NCBI RefSeq assembly: GCF_007655135.1
Contig: NW_022204102.1
Span: 248,001-312,000 of the forward strand
Length of the DNA: 64,000 nucleotides
DNA from: Punica granatum
Taxonomy: Eukaryota; Streptophyta; Magnoliopsida; Myrtales; Lythraceae
Direction of reading: 5' to 3'
Position 1 is the first letter of the stretch. Each line of letters starts with the position of its first letter. A model generated the notes under the pieces. The model had not been told where the DNA came from. It made no database searches and worked only from the letters and a program-made list of their open reading frames with translations. Below, in pieces: positions 35,501-48,036 of the stretch. A program made the position numbers and the translations under genes.

Positions 35501-36552
35501 GAATTGTCAAACAACGCGAACAACTGACCCTTAAGTCGGTAATGCAAATGTGAAGCCGAAGACGTCCTAGGAGTCCAAAGCTGGATTTCTCAGATTACTT
35601 TCTGAGTTGCTTGGGTACTCCGGAAATCACTGTGATCTCCGTTTGTCGAGACTAGATCTCTAACAACTTGAAAAGTGTATCCGAGACCTTTAAAGCAATG
35701 CTCAGGAGGCCTAGACGTGTTGTGCAATTCAGCCCGACGATTTCACATTAAACCTTGAAGTGTGTACCACTATGTAGCGCAAGCAGCCGGCGTCAAGTTT
35801 CCATAAAATGGACCTCTGGATATGGATTTCCATTGAAAATGGCGTTTTCTACTCCTCGAAGGTTACTCGGAAAACTAAAAAGGGTTTTGCTGTCTGTTTT
35901 GCCCAATTGCGTCTGTCCGCTGGAGTTTTTGGGGCAATACGGTACGAACTTCGTTTGCCGTAATTCCGTCAGACCAGTCTACGGTTATGCATTTCTGAAA
36001 AGGGGTATGCCCGTTTTGTCACTTGAAGTCATTTGGAGTGTCTGTGTGGCTTCCAAGAGACCATTTGAAGTATTGCTTGTGGGGCATGGCCGAATCTGAC
36101 ATTTGGAATTAACTTTTCTCCGGGAAACCGGCATTTTTGGATTTCCACTGAAAAGTTGTCTGTATACAGAAAGTTGTTCTGTATAGAGCAGATGATTTGC
36201 GAAATGCGTTTGAAGACACTTTTCATCTGTTTGGCATCGATGTGGATTTTTGAAGTCCAATATTGGCTATCTTCTGATGGACGAGCGAACTATCGGAAAA
36301 TAGGGATGTCCACGTGGTATGTTGGAAATGTCGGTTTTGGACGTTGTTGAGTTCTCTAGTCACTCTGTTGTGCTTTGGTGACCCCTGGAGTCCTTCTGTC
36401 GTGTGTACATGTTATCTGCTTGATTTTGCTGACTTGAGAATGAATAGTGATTTCTCGCTCTGTGGCCTTCTTATGTGATAACGCTCAAGTCGTGGCATTG
36501 TTTGCTATTGATGGACATTGTTTGACTTGTGGACCAAAATGGGGTGCTGACA
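32586..36552 (-). repeat. Chimeric Tat LTR flanked by a PPT and a PBS
   Basis: A 3967-bp LTR reading TGTCAGCACCCCATTTTGG on the minus strand and ending GGGTGCGCACA. The 33785-36552 part is about 96% identical by eye (over a 300-bp sample) to LTR B (44318-49826 without its insertion). The 32586-33790 part matches B much less well and instead follows the C-type sequence at 18160-18830. The switch occurs at GGTTAA (33785-33790). A TATA-like CTATATATACC lies at about 35005-35015 on the minus strand. It serves as the 3' LTR of element B and the 5' LTR of element A. Confidence 0.75.
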
Positions 36553-36568
36553 GCTTGCCCCTCTTTGG
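36553..36568 (-). other. Polypurine tract of element B
   Basis: Minus-strand CCAAAGAGGGGCAAGC directly abuts TGTCAGCACC, the LTR start. It shows that the LTR at 32586-36552 is the 3' LTR of the internal region lying to its right. Confidence 0.75.
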
Positions 36569-39500
36569 CTGGATGCTTTGATAGAGGATTCGGCCAAAGA
36601 TATAAAAGAACCCCGTTTTGGTCGTGATGTCTAATATGGCTTCTCCTAAGACTGTCTTCGTCTTTTTCTTTGGATATGTGGGAAATACCGTACCTAAATG
36701 CGAAGGTGAAAAAAAGCGAAATAAGGCATAGGCAAGCCTTGCAATAAATAGGAAGGTGCATAAAGGAAATGCATGTCAAAATGTGAAGTGGGCTTAATGA
36801 AAAATGCGCAATCTGATGAAAAATGCGAAGCTTTGAGAAAAGTGTGAAGTTTGACAGAAAGAGTTGAGTTTGATAAAAAGTGCGAAACTTAATGAAAGTT
36901 GTGTTAAGTGAGAGTGGAACCTTAAAAGCAATAAATGTGGGGTGTGTAACCCGAAAACGGTAAATGTTGGATGTGCATCCCGAAAGTAGAAAATGTTGGG
37001 TGTGTAACCCGAAAGTAGTAAATGTGTGGGTGCGTAACCCGAAAGTAGGAAATGTTGGGTGTGTAACCAGAAAGCAGTAAATGTGTGGGTGTGTAACCCG
37101 AAAGCAGTAAATGTTGGGTATGTAACCCGTGTGGGTGTGAAACCCGAAAGTAGTAAATGTGTGGGCGTGTAACCCGAAAGCAGTAAATGTGTGGGCGTGT
37201 AACCCGAAAGCAGTAAATGTTGGGTGTGTAACTCGAAAACAGTAAATGTTGGGTGTGTAACTCGAAAGCAGTAAATGCGTGGGTGTGTAACCCGTGTGGG
37301 TGTGAAACCCGAAAGCAGTAAATGTGTGGGTGTGTAACCCGAAAGCAGTAAATGTGTGGGGTGTGTAACCCGAAAGTAGTAAATGTTGGGTGTGTAACCC
37401 GTGTGGGTGTGAAATCCGAAAACAGTAAATGTTGGGTGTGAAATCCAAAAGCAGTAAATGTTGGGTGTGTAACCCGTGTGGGTGTGAAACCCGAAAGCAG
37501 TAAATGTTGGGTGTGAAACCCGAAAGCAGTAAATGTTGGGTGTGAAACCCGAAAGCAGTAAATCTTGGGTGTGAAACCTCGTGTGGGTGTGAAACCCGAA
37601 AGCAGTAAATGTTGGGTGTGTAACCCGTGTGGGTGTGAAACCCGAAAGCAGTAAATGTTCGGTGTGAAACCCGAAAGCAGTAAATGTTGGGTGTGTAACC
37701 CGAAAGTAATAAATGTGGAGGTGTGTAACTCGAAAGCAGTAAATGTTGGGTGTGTAACCTGAAAGCAGTAAATGTGTGGGTGTGTAACCCAAAAGCAGTA
37801 AATGTTGGGTGTGTAACCCGAAAGCAGTATATGTGTGGGTGTGTAACCCGAAAGCAGTAAATGTGGTAGCTGTAGAACAGAGGTGGTGTGGCTGTGTGGG
37901 GCGGATGCTGCCCCGAAAGTGCTGATCTGTCAGAGGCACATATTGCTGGAGTGGTTACGCTTTGCTGAAGATCAGTTTTACTGGCTTGGGCAATCGTACT
38001 TTGACCTATTGGAAGTTCGCCAGGATTCGGCATCTTGTCCTGCGAGACTCGAGCTCTAGGGAATGAGCGCCTACGTATCCCATGTGGTCGGGAATCAGAG
38101 TCCGCCATAGTTCTTGCCATTTGTAGTACCTGTGATCCTGACATTACTAGTAAATCATGTGAGAAATACTAACAAGTGATAGGTACAGGTGAGCACCAAA
38201 AAGAGCGTCGCTGTGATGCACAGATCTTCAGTTTCGGGTCGCTTGAGCAATCCGTGAAGAATTTTGCTCCTGTTCTGGGAGGCCTAGATACGAGGCCTCC
38301 AGGGGCTCCCGTTAGCCATGCATGGGCATATCAAGACTTCCCCGACGATGCCCTAGCAGTTCTATTGTTTATTCGACGCGCCCGTCGGCTTTGAACCCTT
38401 CTCAATAGGGTACCGTAGGGCGGCTGCATTTGCAGCCTGCTTGGGGATTTATGTTCAGATTCGATCTGACTCGGTCTGACCATTTCCAAAGCATTATGAC
38501 TAAACCCCAAAAAGGAATGTCTGGGATTTCGGCTTTGTGGTAGTCTATTGAAGGGTGGTTGTGACCCATTTAAAGTTATGCAAAGACAAAGAGGAAAGAG
38601 AAAGCTTGGGAAGCACGTTGCCCCAGGCTAAAAGGATACACGAATTCACGCTTGCAATGAGATGTACCCCTATTTTCCTTCGTCCTTTTGTTGTGTAGGC
38701 TGTACCGAACTGCTTGGATGTACCCATTGTGCTTGATGAAGGTTTCCTTTTGGACGGTTGAATGGTATTGGAGAGCCGATCGAGGATCGTATTGGAATAG
38801 ATAAACTAGCCACTTCCCTTGAGGATCCCTTGTCTGCACGATGTGTGAGAGACTAGGGGCAATTTTATCTATCTCTCGTTTTGCTACGGTCACCCACCTC
38901 GGGGCTGCACCTATCAACCTAAAAGAGAAGAGCTCTCCTTTTGCCACAACCGCCCCAAAGGGTTTCCGATCGTGCCTCTCTTTTACCCTAACTTTTGCCT
39001 AGGCCGCCCCAAAAAGGGTTTTCGACCTAGCAGGCTCGATTCTTTTATCTCTCAAGTTTACAAGGGCAAAGGGTTTGAAGGATTCAACCTCCGAGTGCAT
39101 TGTTTTCTGTCTCCGTCAAGGAGTTGTGTCTGTTGCTCCTCTTTTGTCGGGGTTTGTTGATTTCTTTGGATTGGCAGCGCCGGTGCTTTTGATGAATCTC
39201 GGCGGTGCCTTGTTTTGTCATTGGCGGGTTTTTCCCGCGTCTTTTCTCTCTCTCTTCATTGGAGGGTTTTTCCCTCTTCTTTTCGCTCTGTTTTTTTTTC
39301 TTGCAGCTGCGGTTTGTTTTGTGCCCCGTGTCTTTGTTTGAAACTCCTTGACTTTGCATCGCCGAGGCCGCTTTGGTGTGCTTCGCCTCGTGGAGACTTG
39401 TTGTGTGTTGCTAGCCCTATTTTGTGAGGACTAGCTTTCTTGGAAGTTTGACTCTTGTACACTTGGAAGTCGAACTTCGTGTCATTTGCCCTTGCAAGCT

Positions 39501-41228
39501 TTACAGGTGAACTTCCCCTATCGTCTAGGAAAAGAAAATGTCAAATTGCCCCATGTGAAATAGGGAACCGAGGTTGCCCCGGTGTGAATATTGATCGGGG
39601 ATGCCTCGGTCTTCATTTGTGAAAGTGGCCTGTGGCAGGCGCCTTGTGCGATATCTCCGATCATCTCTTGCTGTTCTTTGTAGTACGTGCCTCTTGGAGG
39701 GTGCACGCTGCTGAAGTCACTGGATGTTCAAGGATGACGGTTGCATCAATGCTGAATGATTCGCTCGATTGTCCTCATCTTCAACTTCGTAGGGGGTACC
39801 TCATCGTCGGACACCTCCCTCGTCAAAGTATAAGGAAAGGGTCCGAACAAGTTCTCGGGGAAGCATGAACTCGCGTATCGCTCTTCGCTTATGGTCAATG
39901 TGACCCTGTGAAGGATGACAAAGGAGACAACGCATAAAGCGATGATGCGGGGGAATATTTGGTAAGAAATATGGGGTGGTCCCATGAGAAAATCCCCTTT
40001 CGTCTCGCGCCCAACTCATGAGGTGCCGCGTGCAAACGACATTTGTTTCCGGGAATCTGGTCATCACCACTCTGGAGTGGTTAGACCGTGACTGAGGTCA
40101 CATAAGCGTATTTTCCCTAGTTGCGAGTAGGCATGCGTAGTCGTCCTAGGGAAGGCTCGAGGAGTCGGGTCCCATGAGGACAGGCGAGTCGAACAGGTCC
40201 AACAGAACTTAGGGCATCGCAAAGACTGTCCTAATGTCCTGTTTGAAGGATTTGTTCATGTCAGGAACCCATTTGTGGGAATGGATTTAAATTAAAGCAA
40301 AAGAGAGTTTAAAGAAGACTGCACATGTTGCCCCAGTGTTTAGTCGGCGGCGACGGTGGAGGACGGGTGAGATCCATTCTTTGATTGGAAGCATGACTGT
40401 GCTGGTATCTCCTGCGATCGAGAGTTGGGTCATGCTCTGATTGTGGAGCTGTCACTTCCGGTCTTTGCAGTGGAAGGATTAGACTTGCTCCTCGGAGTAT
40501 CGCTTGAATGAATTTGAATCCAAGTCAATTTTGGATTTCAGATGAGCAGGTCAATGCTGAGGAACAGTGCAGGGCGCTGCAAAGCGGTGACTCTGATTTG
40601 CTTGTGGTCTTGCTCTGTGGAGTAAGGATGGGGACTTAGTGTTGAAATCCCAAGGAGCTGGATGAGAGACGTTTGTTGTCTCAATTGTGGTCGCTCAGTA
40701 TTCAGGCTGTCTTCTTGTTGAGAATTTCCTGCAATGGGAAAAGAAAACAATGAAGGAGCATGAACTGTTCAGGATTTCAATGCAAGAGTGCAGGGAAGCG
40801 AAATGGCCTGGTAGGCGTCGCGCGAGCTTGCCGAGGACATGCAATGATACGTTGAGCATGCGTGCATGAGTTGGTGTGAACATGCTTAGACATGTATGAG
40901 GCATGCTTGATCGTTGGTAGATGCGTGGGGTCACACGGAGAGACGTGCATCCGATCACGCGGTGAGGCTCTCTGTTAGCAAGAAGTTAGTGTCGGTTAGT
41001 CTCGCTTGGGAAGGTGGGTCGGCCCTTGGTCCACAGCTCGCCTTGCCATGGAGAAAGGGTGAAGGCCGCAGGTGGCCTGCCCGCGAAGGTTGTCATGACT
41101 CGCCGGTCATGCGGGGTAGGTGGCTGAGCTGGATGGCCTCTGGTCATAGCACGTCTCACTATGGAGAGGTGAAGACCGCGGGTGGTCTACCCACGAAGGT
41201 TGGCACAACTCGCTTGTCGTACGGAACA
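36569..41228 (-). other. Non-coding 3' region of element B
   Basis: The internal part of B between its leader and its 3' LTR. No gag or pol is recognisable, so B is non-autonomous. Contents: the minisatellite at 36925-37868; a CCTACGTATCCC / GGAATCAGAG passage near 38070; CTTTT-rich sequence around 39230-39330; and two similar units of about 80-90 bp at about 41045-41225 (GGTGAAGGCCGCAGGTGGCC and GGTGAAGACCGCGGGTGGTC). Short open frames in this stretch have no domain. The long minus-strand frame 36471-38144 is caused by the minisatellite. Confidence 0.55.
36925..37868 (-). repeat. 29/30-bp minisatellite in the 3' UTR of element B
   Basis: About 30 units built on GTGTAACCCGAAAGCAGTAA followed by ATGTTGGGT or ATGTGTGGGT, with occasional shortened GTGTGGGTGTGAAACCCG inserts. 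Units of 29 and 30 bp are interspersed. The array lacks stop codons in several minus-strand frames, so it gives an apparent 557-codon frame with shuffled FTAFGLHTHT, HLLLSGYTP and IYCFRVTHP blocks. These are the same repeat in three frames, so I read it as non-coding. It lies about 360 bp from the polypurine tract. Tandem arrays in this position are a known feature of Tat/Ogre elements. Confidence 0.85.
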
Positions 41229-41893
41229 TGGTAGTTGCTGTGCAAACATCGGATGCAGGCAATGTTTGAGTTTTAAAAGCTAATGCCGTTGCATTGATTT
41301 GATTCAAGTTCCCAGATTTACGAAGATGGTTCATTTGAAAAAGGGAACTTAAGCAATAAACCAATGCAATGTCCTAGTTTGTTTGAAAACATGCATGCAG
41401 GTGCAGAAACAATAAATTATAATTGTATTTGTCACAATGTACATCGCTCTTTGTGAAAAACAGCAAAGGCCCGCCTAAAAGAAAAACTAAGGGCCGACTC
41501 AAAGACTCGACTTTGGGTCGGTTGACTGCATGAAGGTTTGTTTTGGTCCAGCATGACGGTCCCTGTTTATGCATGGTTTCAGTGCTCTACTGGGAAGACC
41601 ACTAACTAGGGATGGGGGCTCCCGATTCAAGGGGATCAATTCCTTGAAATCGAGCGAGGATCATTGGGGGCTGGATCGGTGACAGAGCCTACTCGATCCG
41701 TTCCCTTACTTGGAACCTCTGACTAACCTAGCTTCCTAGATCGGTGCCCGTGGGATTTCAGGCATTTGGTACCTAAATCCACTAGAATGATGCAATGCGA
41801 GTGCATAAAAGTAAATGTGCGCAAAATAAATGTACGGAAAGCGATAAATAAACATGCAAGCAAGCAAACGGATCGAGCTTGAACCCACTAAGT
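41229..41893 (-). other. Leader and spacer of element B, ORF1 missing
   Basis: About 41400-41890 matches the leader of A; 41229-41360 matches the ORF1-gag spacer of A. The two are joined with no ORF1 between them, so the mobile-domain gene has been deleted in B. Confidence 0.6.
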
Positions 41894-41915
41894 ATGTCCC
41901 CAATGGAGTCGTCAA
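41894..41915 (-). other. Primer-binding site of element B
   Basis: Minus-strand TTGACGACTCCATTGGGGAC, a mutated form of the motif in A (TTGGCGACTCCGCTGGG), two bases after the LTR end GGTCCGTACA. Confidence 0.65.
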
Positions 41916-44900
41916 GTTGTACGGACCCGAATGTGGACTCTCGTCGAGGCCCGCATGCTCGCGACCTGAAATCTCACGGCTTGGGAGTGTCCACCTTCCG
42001 TGAGACGCGTGACGGACAAGCGTGAGAAGGAGTCGCCACTTATCATTTTACGACCCAAAGGTCGAGGGCGGATAAGTTACTCGGGTCTAGGGGTATGGAA
42101 CACCTAGTTGTTGTTAAGGCATTGATCTGTGCGGAACCGGAAACTCCAAGTTCGGGGGTTTATGTTACGTGCGGGCCTATATCCCGCACGCCCTTTCGGT
42201 ACTCTGATTTGCTAGGCTTGCATGTTTTATTATTTATCGCGTGGATTAAGTTGTACTCGACTCGCATGTTTTGATACCGAAAATTCGATGAATTAAACAA
42301 TGTCGGTTGAGAAGCCGAGAGAGAAGTAAATCTGTGTGTCGGGGAATTGGTTCACAATCTTGCGATACAGTTCATCAAACCACAGAGGTTGAATCCCTAC
42401 GTGAACCAGAACCGCGAAATCTTGGATTTACTTTCCTTTAGGCAAGCATGAAACCGATTCGAATGATTCGACTCTTGGACCGTTTGCTTACCGATTGAGA
42501 TTCTTACAGAATGGATGTACAAGATAAAAATCCTCACAATGAACTCTCAAAAAATACATCAAATCATAATTACAAAGTGATGAATCTCAATCGATTCGCA
42601 TTCGGTTATTATTCCGCTCTAACTCATCATGAGTTTAGGGAAAAATCGATAAAATGACATTCAAGCGCTCTCACTAAATAGGGCGTTGGACCCTGTGAGT
42701 GATGATTAGGGCGTTGGACCCTGTGATCGATGATTAGGGCGTTGAACCCTAATATTATTCGGTCTAGGGATTAGGCTCGATCTGCATGGCAAACAGGTGC
42801 GGAAAGATAACAAGCAGCAGGTAAATAACAGACAATGTGTTTGTATTCACCGAATGTACGTGGATTAGCAAGTTTGTTAACCCAGGGGTGTTTTTGCAAG
42901 CAAATGCCATATGCTAAACAAGCAATCGTGCAAAACGTTTTGCATTCGACTTTGCTTTGAGAACTTGACAAATAGAGTCAAGTCTCGTGTGTGTGGATTG
43001 CTTTTACAGTTGTACTGTATTGCGACACTGAATTATCACTGAATTAACTAAACTCGTGTTTTTACTCTAGATTTGGAACCTAGAGTTCCCCTAACCATTA
43101 TCTAGTGTTTGGTTAGGTCGAGTGAAAGATTAATCAGCGTTTTGCATGTTTTGCGACAAAGATAACCTTTCTAGTTACCCGAGTCTATGCTAGGGTGACA
43201 GAAACTCATCAGTGGATAAGAAAAGGCTTAGCAGATGAACTTGCACCTGAACAGGTAGCCCGTTCTTATCCTGATACTGTAGTGTTTCCGTCAAGCTAAC
43301 CCTAGGGGTGTCGCTGAATTGTGAAAAGATGATTTTGCCCTTTATTTGAAAATTATTTTCAGAAAAGGGAAACATCGTAGTGCTGGCCACCTCGGTTTGT
43401 AGCCGGTGTTGACCAATTCCCTGGATCGTCCAGAGTTGTATGAGAACCCCGAAAAATCCAAAGAACCGGTCGGTCTGCCCGGAAGTGATCTAGAAAGATC
43501 TTCTGTATACTGACTTGAGTTACCTGAAATCAGGCAAAACTCAAGTTGAGACACACAAGCTCTTCCTAAACGTCCATGCTACCTTGGACTGCGCGTTTCG
43601 GGTTTTGAAATAGACAAGTTTTGAAAAGGGCACTAACGTCATTTGACAACTCATCGATGCGAGTTATCAGTTAATTGCCAATTCGTGCAAAACTTATCAA
43701 TGTGAAGTGGGTTTAATCATGTGAGCGTCCCGATTAATCCGTTGGTGAACTTAACGCTTAAGGTTATTGCCGAATGCGTTAATTGTGAAAACGATTCGTG
43801 CATCGGCGACTAGAACGGGTCAAGAAAGACCGAAGATGACACGGTCAAGAATGACTGAGTGCATCCTTGGTCCTACTAGGCCCGAAAGGGTCACCGAATT
43901 GCGAATCCATGCCTATTGTTTGAAAAAGATAATTTTAGTGCGAGATTTGCGACGTTATTGAAATTGTAACTTGCACGAAATCTGAGAATGGACTCAAAAC
44001 GAGGAGAGGAAGCCTCGTGCAACCTGTACGAGTCTAAGAGACACTCGGCCACTTCTCCTTGGAGAAAACCGAGAGGTCTCATGGCTCAAATCAGGTTCCA
44101 CGAGGTTTCCCCGTCTCGTTTCGAATCATTTCTTGCATGCTCAAGCAACAAACACGATGAATGACATGATTAAACGAAGGTCGGTATTGCCATGATTTAA
44201 ATAACGCATTCGAACATGCAAACATGCACAAACAAGTTATTTAGGGAATCGATAAAACAATACCGACTTCATGCATGCGGGAAAATACGAGGAAACTCAG
44301 GAATCGAACTTGGATTGGGTTAAGAACATCGTTCCTTGCCCGAAAAGAGCAAGAGAGCATTCGGCCACCTCTCATGGAGGGTAACCCGTGAGCTCTTTGC
44401 CTTTCTCGGGCCAGGATGTTCTTCTTAACTACGATCCAAGTGTTTCCCAACATGTTGACATGTTAATCAAGGATAAACACGCGTGATATAATGTAAAAGA
44501 AAGCATAAAAATGTAAACTTTGCATGTAATCCGGTCTCGAACCGCCTTATAACCCTACAAATGCAAAGATAATGTAAAAGTCTTAACTTCTCTAAGTCGA
44601 GAATGGTTATACCTAGCCTCGAGGGTCGAGGACAAGTCGGTAAAACGGCTAGAAAAAGCTTGCTGGAAAATCGGATCCTGGGTGGTACTGTTCACCCGAG
44701 AGTGCACCCGATTTTGGCTATCTTGCACCGGTGATTCGGGATGGTTGTACGAGCTGGCCCGAGCTATGACACCTCCCTAGAGGGTGCTGGAGGTGACTAC
44801 GGGTGGCTCGTGACGTGCAAGAACCTGCGTTAACTCGAAAAGACAAGAAAACCCGGTAAGCTTAAAACTGTCTTTTTTTTATCCGGTTTGGAAAAGCTTG

Positions 44901-47412
44901 AGTTTGAGTGGGTTTTAATGGGTTGCTTGATGGCTCCTTCCTCTTGGAAGACCCTTAGGAAGTGTATGAGGATATGAATGAGTTAGATCTCTAACAATGG
45001 TCCGGTTTAAGATTTGGCACGGCGCACAAGTTTGCTGCCATCCGGGATCCGAATCTGGACAGATTCTGGACCGGTACTGACCACACCTGATTCGGGCTGT
45101 TAGAGGCTTCAAACTTAAAATCTAAGCTCAGAAATGGATAGAGGGGGTCAAAAACATGTGGGATATGAAGTTTGGTGAAGTTTCGAGTTAAATCGGAAAG
45201 ATGGTTGCCGAAAAGCCGGGAAAGGTTAAAAGGGACCCGATTCTGGACAGGCCTGGAACGGTGAGCTGGAGGGTTCAAATGCAACCCCGGAAATGGACTC
45301 GGGAGGTCGAATACATGTGGGGTATGAAGTTTGTTTGAAGCTCCGGTCGCCGGAAAACGGTTGAGTTTTCCGGCAATTTTGGCCTGTTTTCGGGGCTGTG
45401 CTTGCTGCTGCTAATTGCTGGAGTTATGAGGAGTCTTGAGAGGATTTTTGAGAGAGAAATACTTGAGTGAAATGCAAGAGATGATGGCAATGTGTGTTTT
45501 CCTTTAATGACATAAAGGGTATATATAGGCAAAGATTAAGTGCAATTAAGGAAAGCAAAGTGTAATTAGAGGCTTGCTTAAAGAAATTTGGTTGACTTAA
45601 TGAAGGTATGGATGAATCTCCACCAAGTATTCTTCATGAAGAAGAGCCAAATGCATTAATGGCTTGGATGGTGATGGTTGAGTGCAAAAGAGAAAGACTT
45701 AGGGCACGTTTGGTTCGCAGGATTAGAATAGACAGGGAATAGAATGGAAATTCTGATGAAATTTTTGTGTTTGGTTGGAGGGAATAGACATGGAATAGAA
45801 TTATAATTCTGATGTTTGGTTGGGTTGAATAAGGAATAGAAAGAACAGGAATAGGATAAAAAGACCGAAATGCCCTTCATATAAATATAATGAGTTTTAT
45901 AAGATAAATAGATAACTTTAATGACAATTTTTATAATTAATAAAAATAAAAATTTTAAAAAATATAAAGAAAGGTAATTCTAAAAATTAAAAAATTTAAT
46001 TAAATTACTAAAAATTGTGTTTATTAATAAAATTAATTATTTTAATAATGTAATAAGCATAATTATCTATTTTTATAATTTAAAAATACAAAAGAAATTG
46101 CTCGAAGAATGAAATGTTGGGCAGTTGTAATTCCGTCGGCAGTTCCGTTTCACCCCGACGCTCTAAACGTGCCATAAAAGGTCGGGTTCATCGTAACTTA
46201 GAATTATTCTCACTATCTAATATTACGTAGCAAACATAATGATAGTGCACTCTCCGCAATCTTCTACTAGGCTTTGTAACATCACATCCTATGATAGATT
46301 GTACGTCTTACAAATGATCAAGTCAGTATTCTCAAAGCAATCTCAAATGGCTTTATATTGAATTTCGCTCTCATCGTAGCTGTACTTATGAATTCCATTC
46401 TCGCGACCTATATTTTTTACCAGACATTCTCACGATCCGCATAATGATCGTGCACCCTCTACAATCTTCTACTCATGCTAGATTTTGTTGCATCACATTG
46501 TAATTATCTTTCGAGTTGCCGGTCCGGCCATGGGTCGGGATTGGGTCATCCGAACTCGGGTTCATGCTCGTCTTCGGGTTACCTGAGATCAGCTGGAAGA
46601 GAGCTAGATGGAGCAGGGCTGGTAGAAAGAACTTCAGTTTCATTTTCTGGAGTTTTCGTGCTGGGTGTTTGAGAAAAATGTCTTGTCGCCGGACTATCTT
46701 CATAAGCAGGGGGGCCATATCCCTTGTTAGTGGCTAAAATGGAAACAACAAAAGGTAGCGTTCCCATTTGTGGACTGTATCTATTAATGTGTGTGGTACA
46801 AACGACATTATCTCACTACACGTCCTACCGCGCTAGAACGACCCAGACTCCGACTGTCGGTTTTACATGACACGTGAAAAAGCAAGCGTGTGTAAGTATT
46901 GAAACTCACACATTATTGTTACATGACATGTTTTAGCGTTACATGACATGCTGAAGTGCCAATGGAGAATCATCAGCAGATCGAACAGACAGTTCTTTAA
47001 CAGATCAGATCAATAGACAGACTAAACAAACATCGAACAATGAAATTACTAGAGACCCATGGAGAAGGAATGATTTGCAAGCAGGAGATAAATAAGAAGA
47101 CTTAAGTTTGATATGTATTCCATTATGGTCAAAAACAGATACAGAAAGATCTGTTGTTATAGGACATATCATTTCAAGGAAGATCGGATTAAAGCCTCGG
47201 TTGGAACTCATCCATTCGGTTCATCTCCTTTATTGGGCCTCTCTCTTAAGATGTACTTACTACTCCTACCTAACAAGAACGGAAGAAAATAAAATGGATG
47301 ATAACTCCTGATATATTCCATTATGATAAATTTTTACAGCACAGATTGGAATATCATCTCAGCAAGCTCCTGCATAAAACCACAAGCAGATTTTCCGTTA
47401 GTTTCGGTTCTA

Positions 47413-47703
47413 TCAGAATCGAACAAGTAGTCTGGACAGAAACCAGCTCACTTTATCATCGTATATAGCCTTAGACATCAGAGAACTTGTTCTGTATTCA
47501 GTGTAGTGTTCGGAAAACAAAATAGGAGGGAAAACTACCTGCTTAGCAGAAGGAACCTTGGGCTCTCCCCATTCCTTGGCTTTCTTCTCAACGACATGCC
47601 AAATTGTGATTACCACAATTTCCTGGTGGGAGCTTGTGACTACCACACAGGGGAGGACGTCCTTATTGTGATTATTGTGGATGAGTCGGATACATCCAAG
47701 CAA
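47413..47703 (-). pseudogene. Possible captured gene fragment, second exon
   Basis: Minus-strand frame containing VVVTSSHQEIVVITIWHVVE and KKAKEWGEPKVPSAKQ, followed by a good 5' splice sequence (CAG then GTAGTT, exon end at 47539). It resembles coding sequence but no family is recognised. Direct repeats (CTCAACGACATGCCAAAT at about 47590 and 47716) lie around it. Likely a host fragment carried by the Harbinger element; evidence is weak. Confidence 0.25.
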
Positions 47704-47985
47704 CTTGCTATCACCTCAACGACATGCCAAATACTAGGTAGACATCAAACAATTACGGGCAGCAGAAGAACAATCATGGCTTGGGAGCTGGTCGGCAAAA
47801 TCAGCAGCGTAATAGGTTACATCGATTCATAGCCCGGAACCACAAACCATGAACAGAGCAGCGTTCAACAGAACACCACACACACACACACACACTGCGA
47901 GTTCTCCACCGGGACATATACATACATCCTATACATACACGAAGAAGCATACCCAAAAGCAAACATACAGAGATTGTGTATAGAG

Positions 47986-47988
<3 letters not shown>

Positions 47989-48032
<44 letters not shown>
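47989..48032. repeat. GA microsatellite
   Basis: About 20 GA dinucleotides, preceded at about 47876-47896 by a CA run. It lies directly behind the donor site of the putative captured exon, where plant genes often carry CT-rich intron starts. Confidence 0.9.

Positions 48033-48033
<1 letters not shown>

Positions 48034-48036
<3 letters not shown>

Noticed and set aside
36925..37868. CRISPR-like regular repeats
   Set aside because: Units are contiguous without unique spacers, and the context is a plant retrotransposon.
36471..38144. 557-codon open frame on the minus strand that looks like a large repetitive protein
   Set aside because: It is a translation of the 29/30-bp minisatellite. The same repeat stays open in several frames and the protein blocks are frame-shifted versions of each other. 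It lies in the 3' UTR of a Tat element.
39075..39359. Overlapping open frames on both strands near 39.2 kb
   Set aside because: CT-rich 3' UTR sequence of element B; composition artefact.
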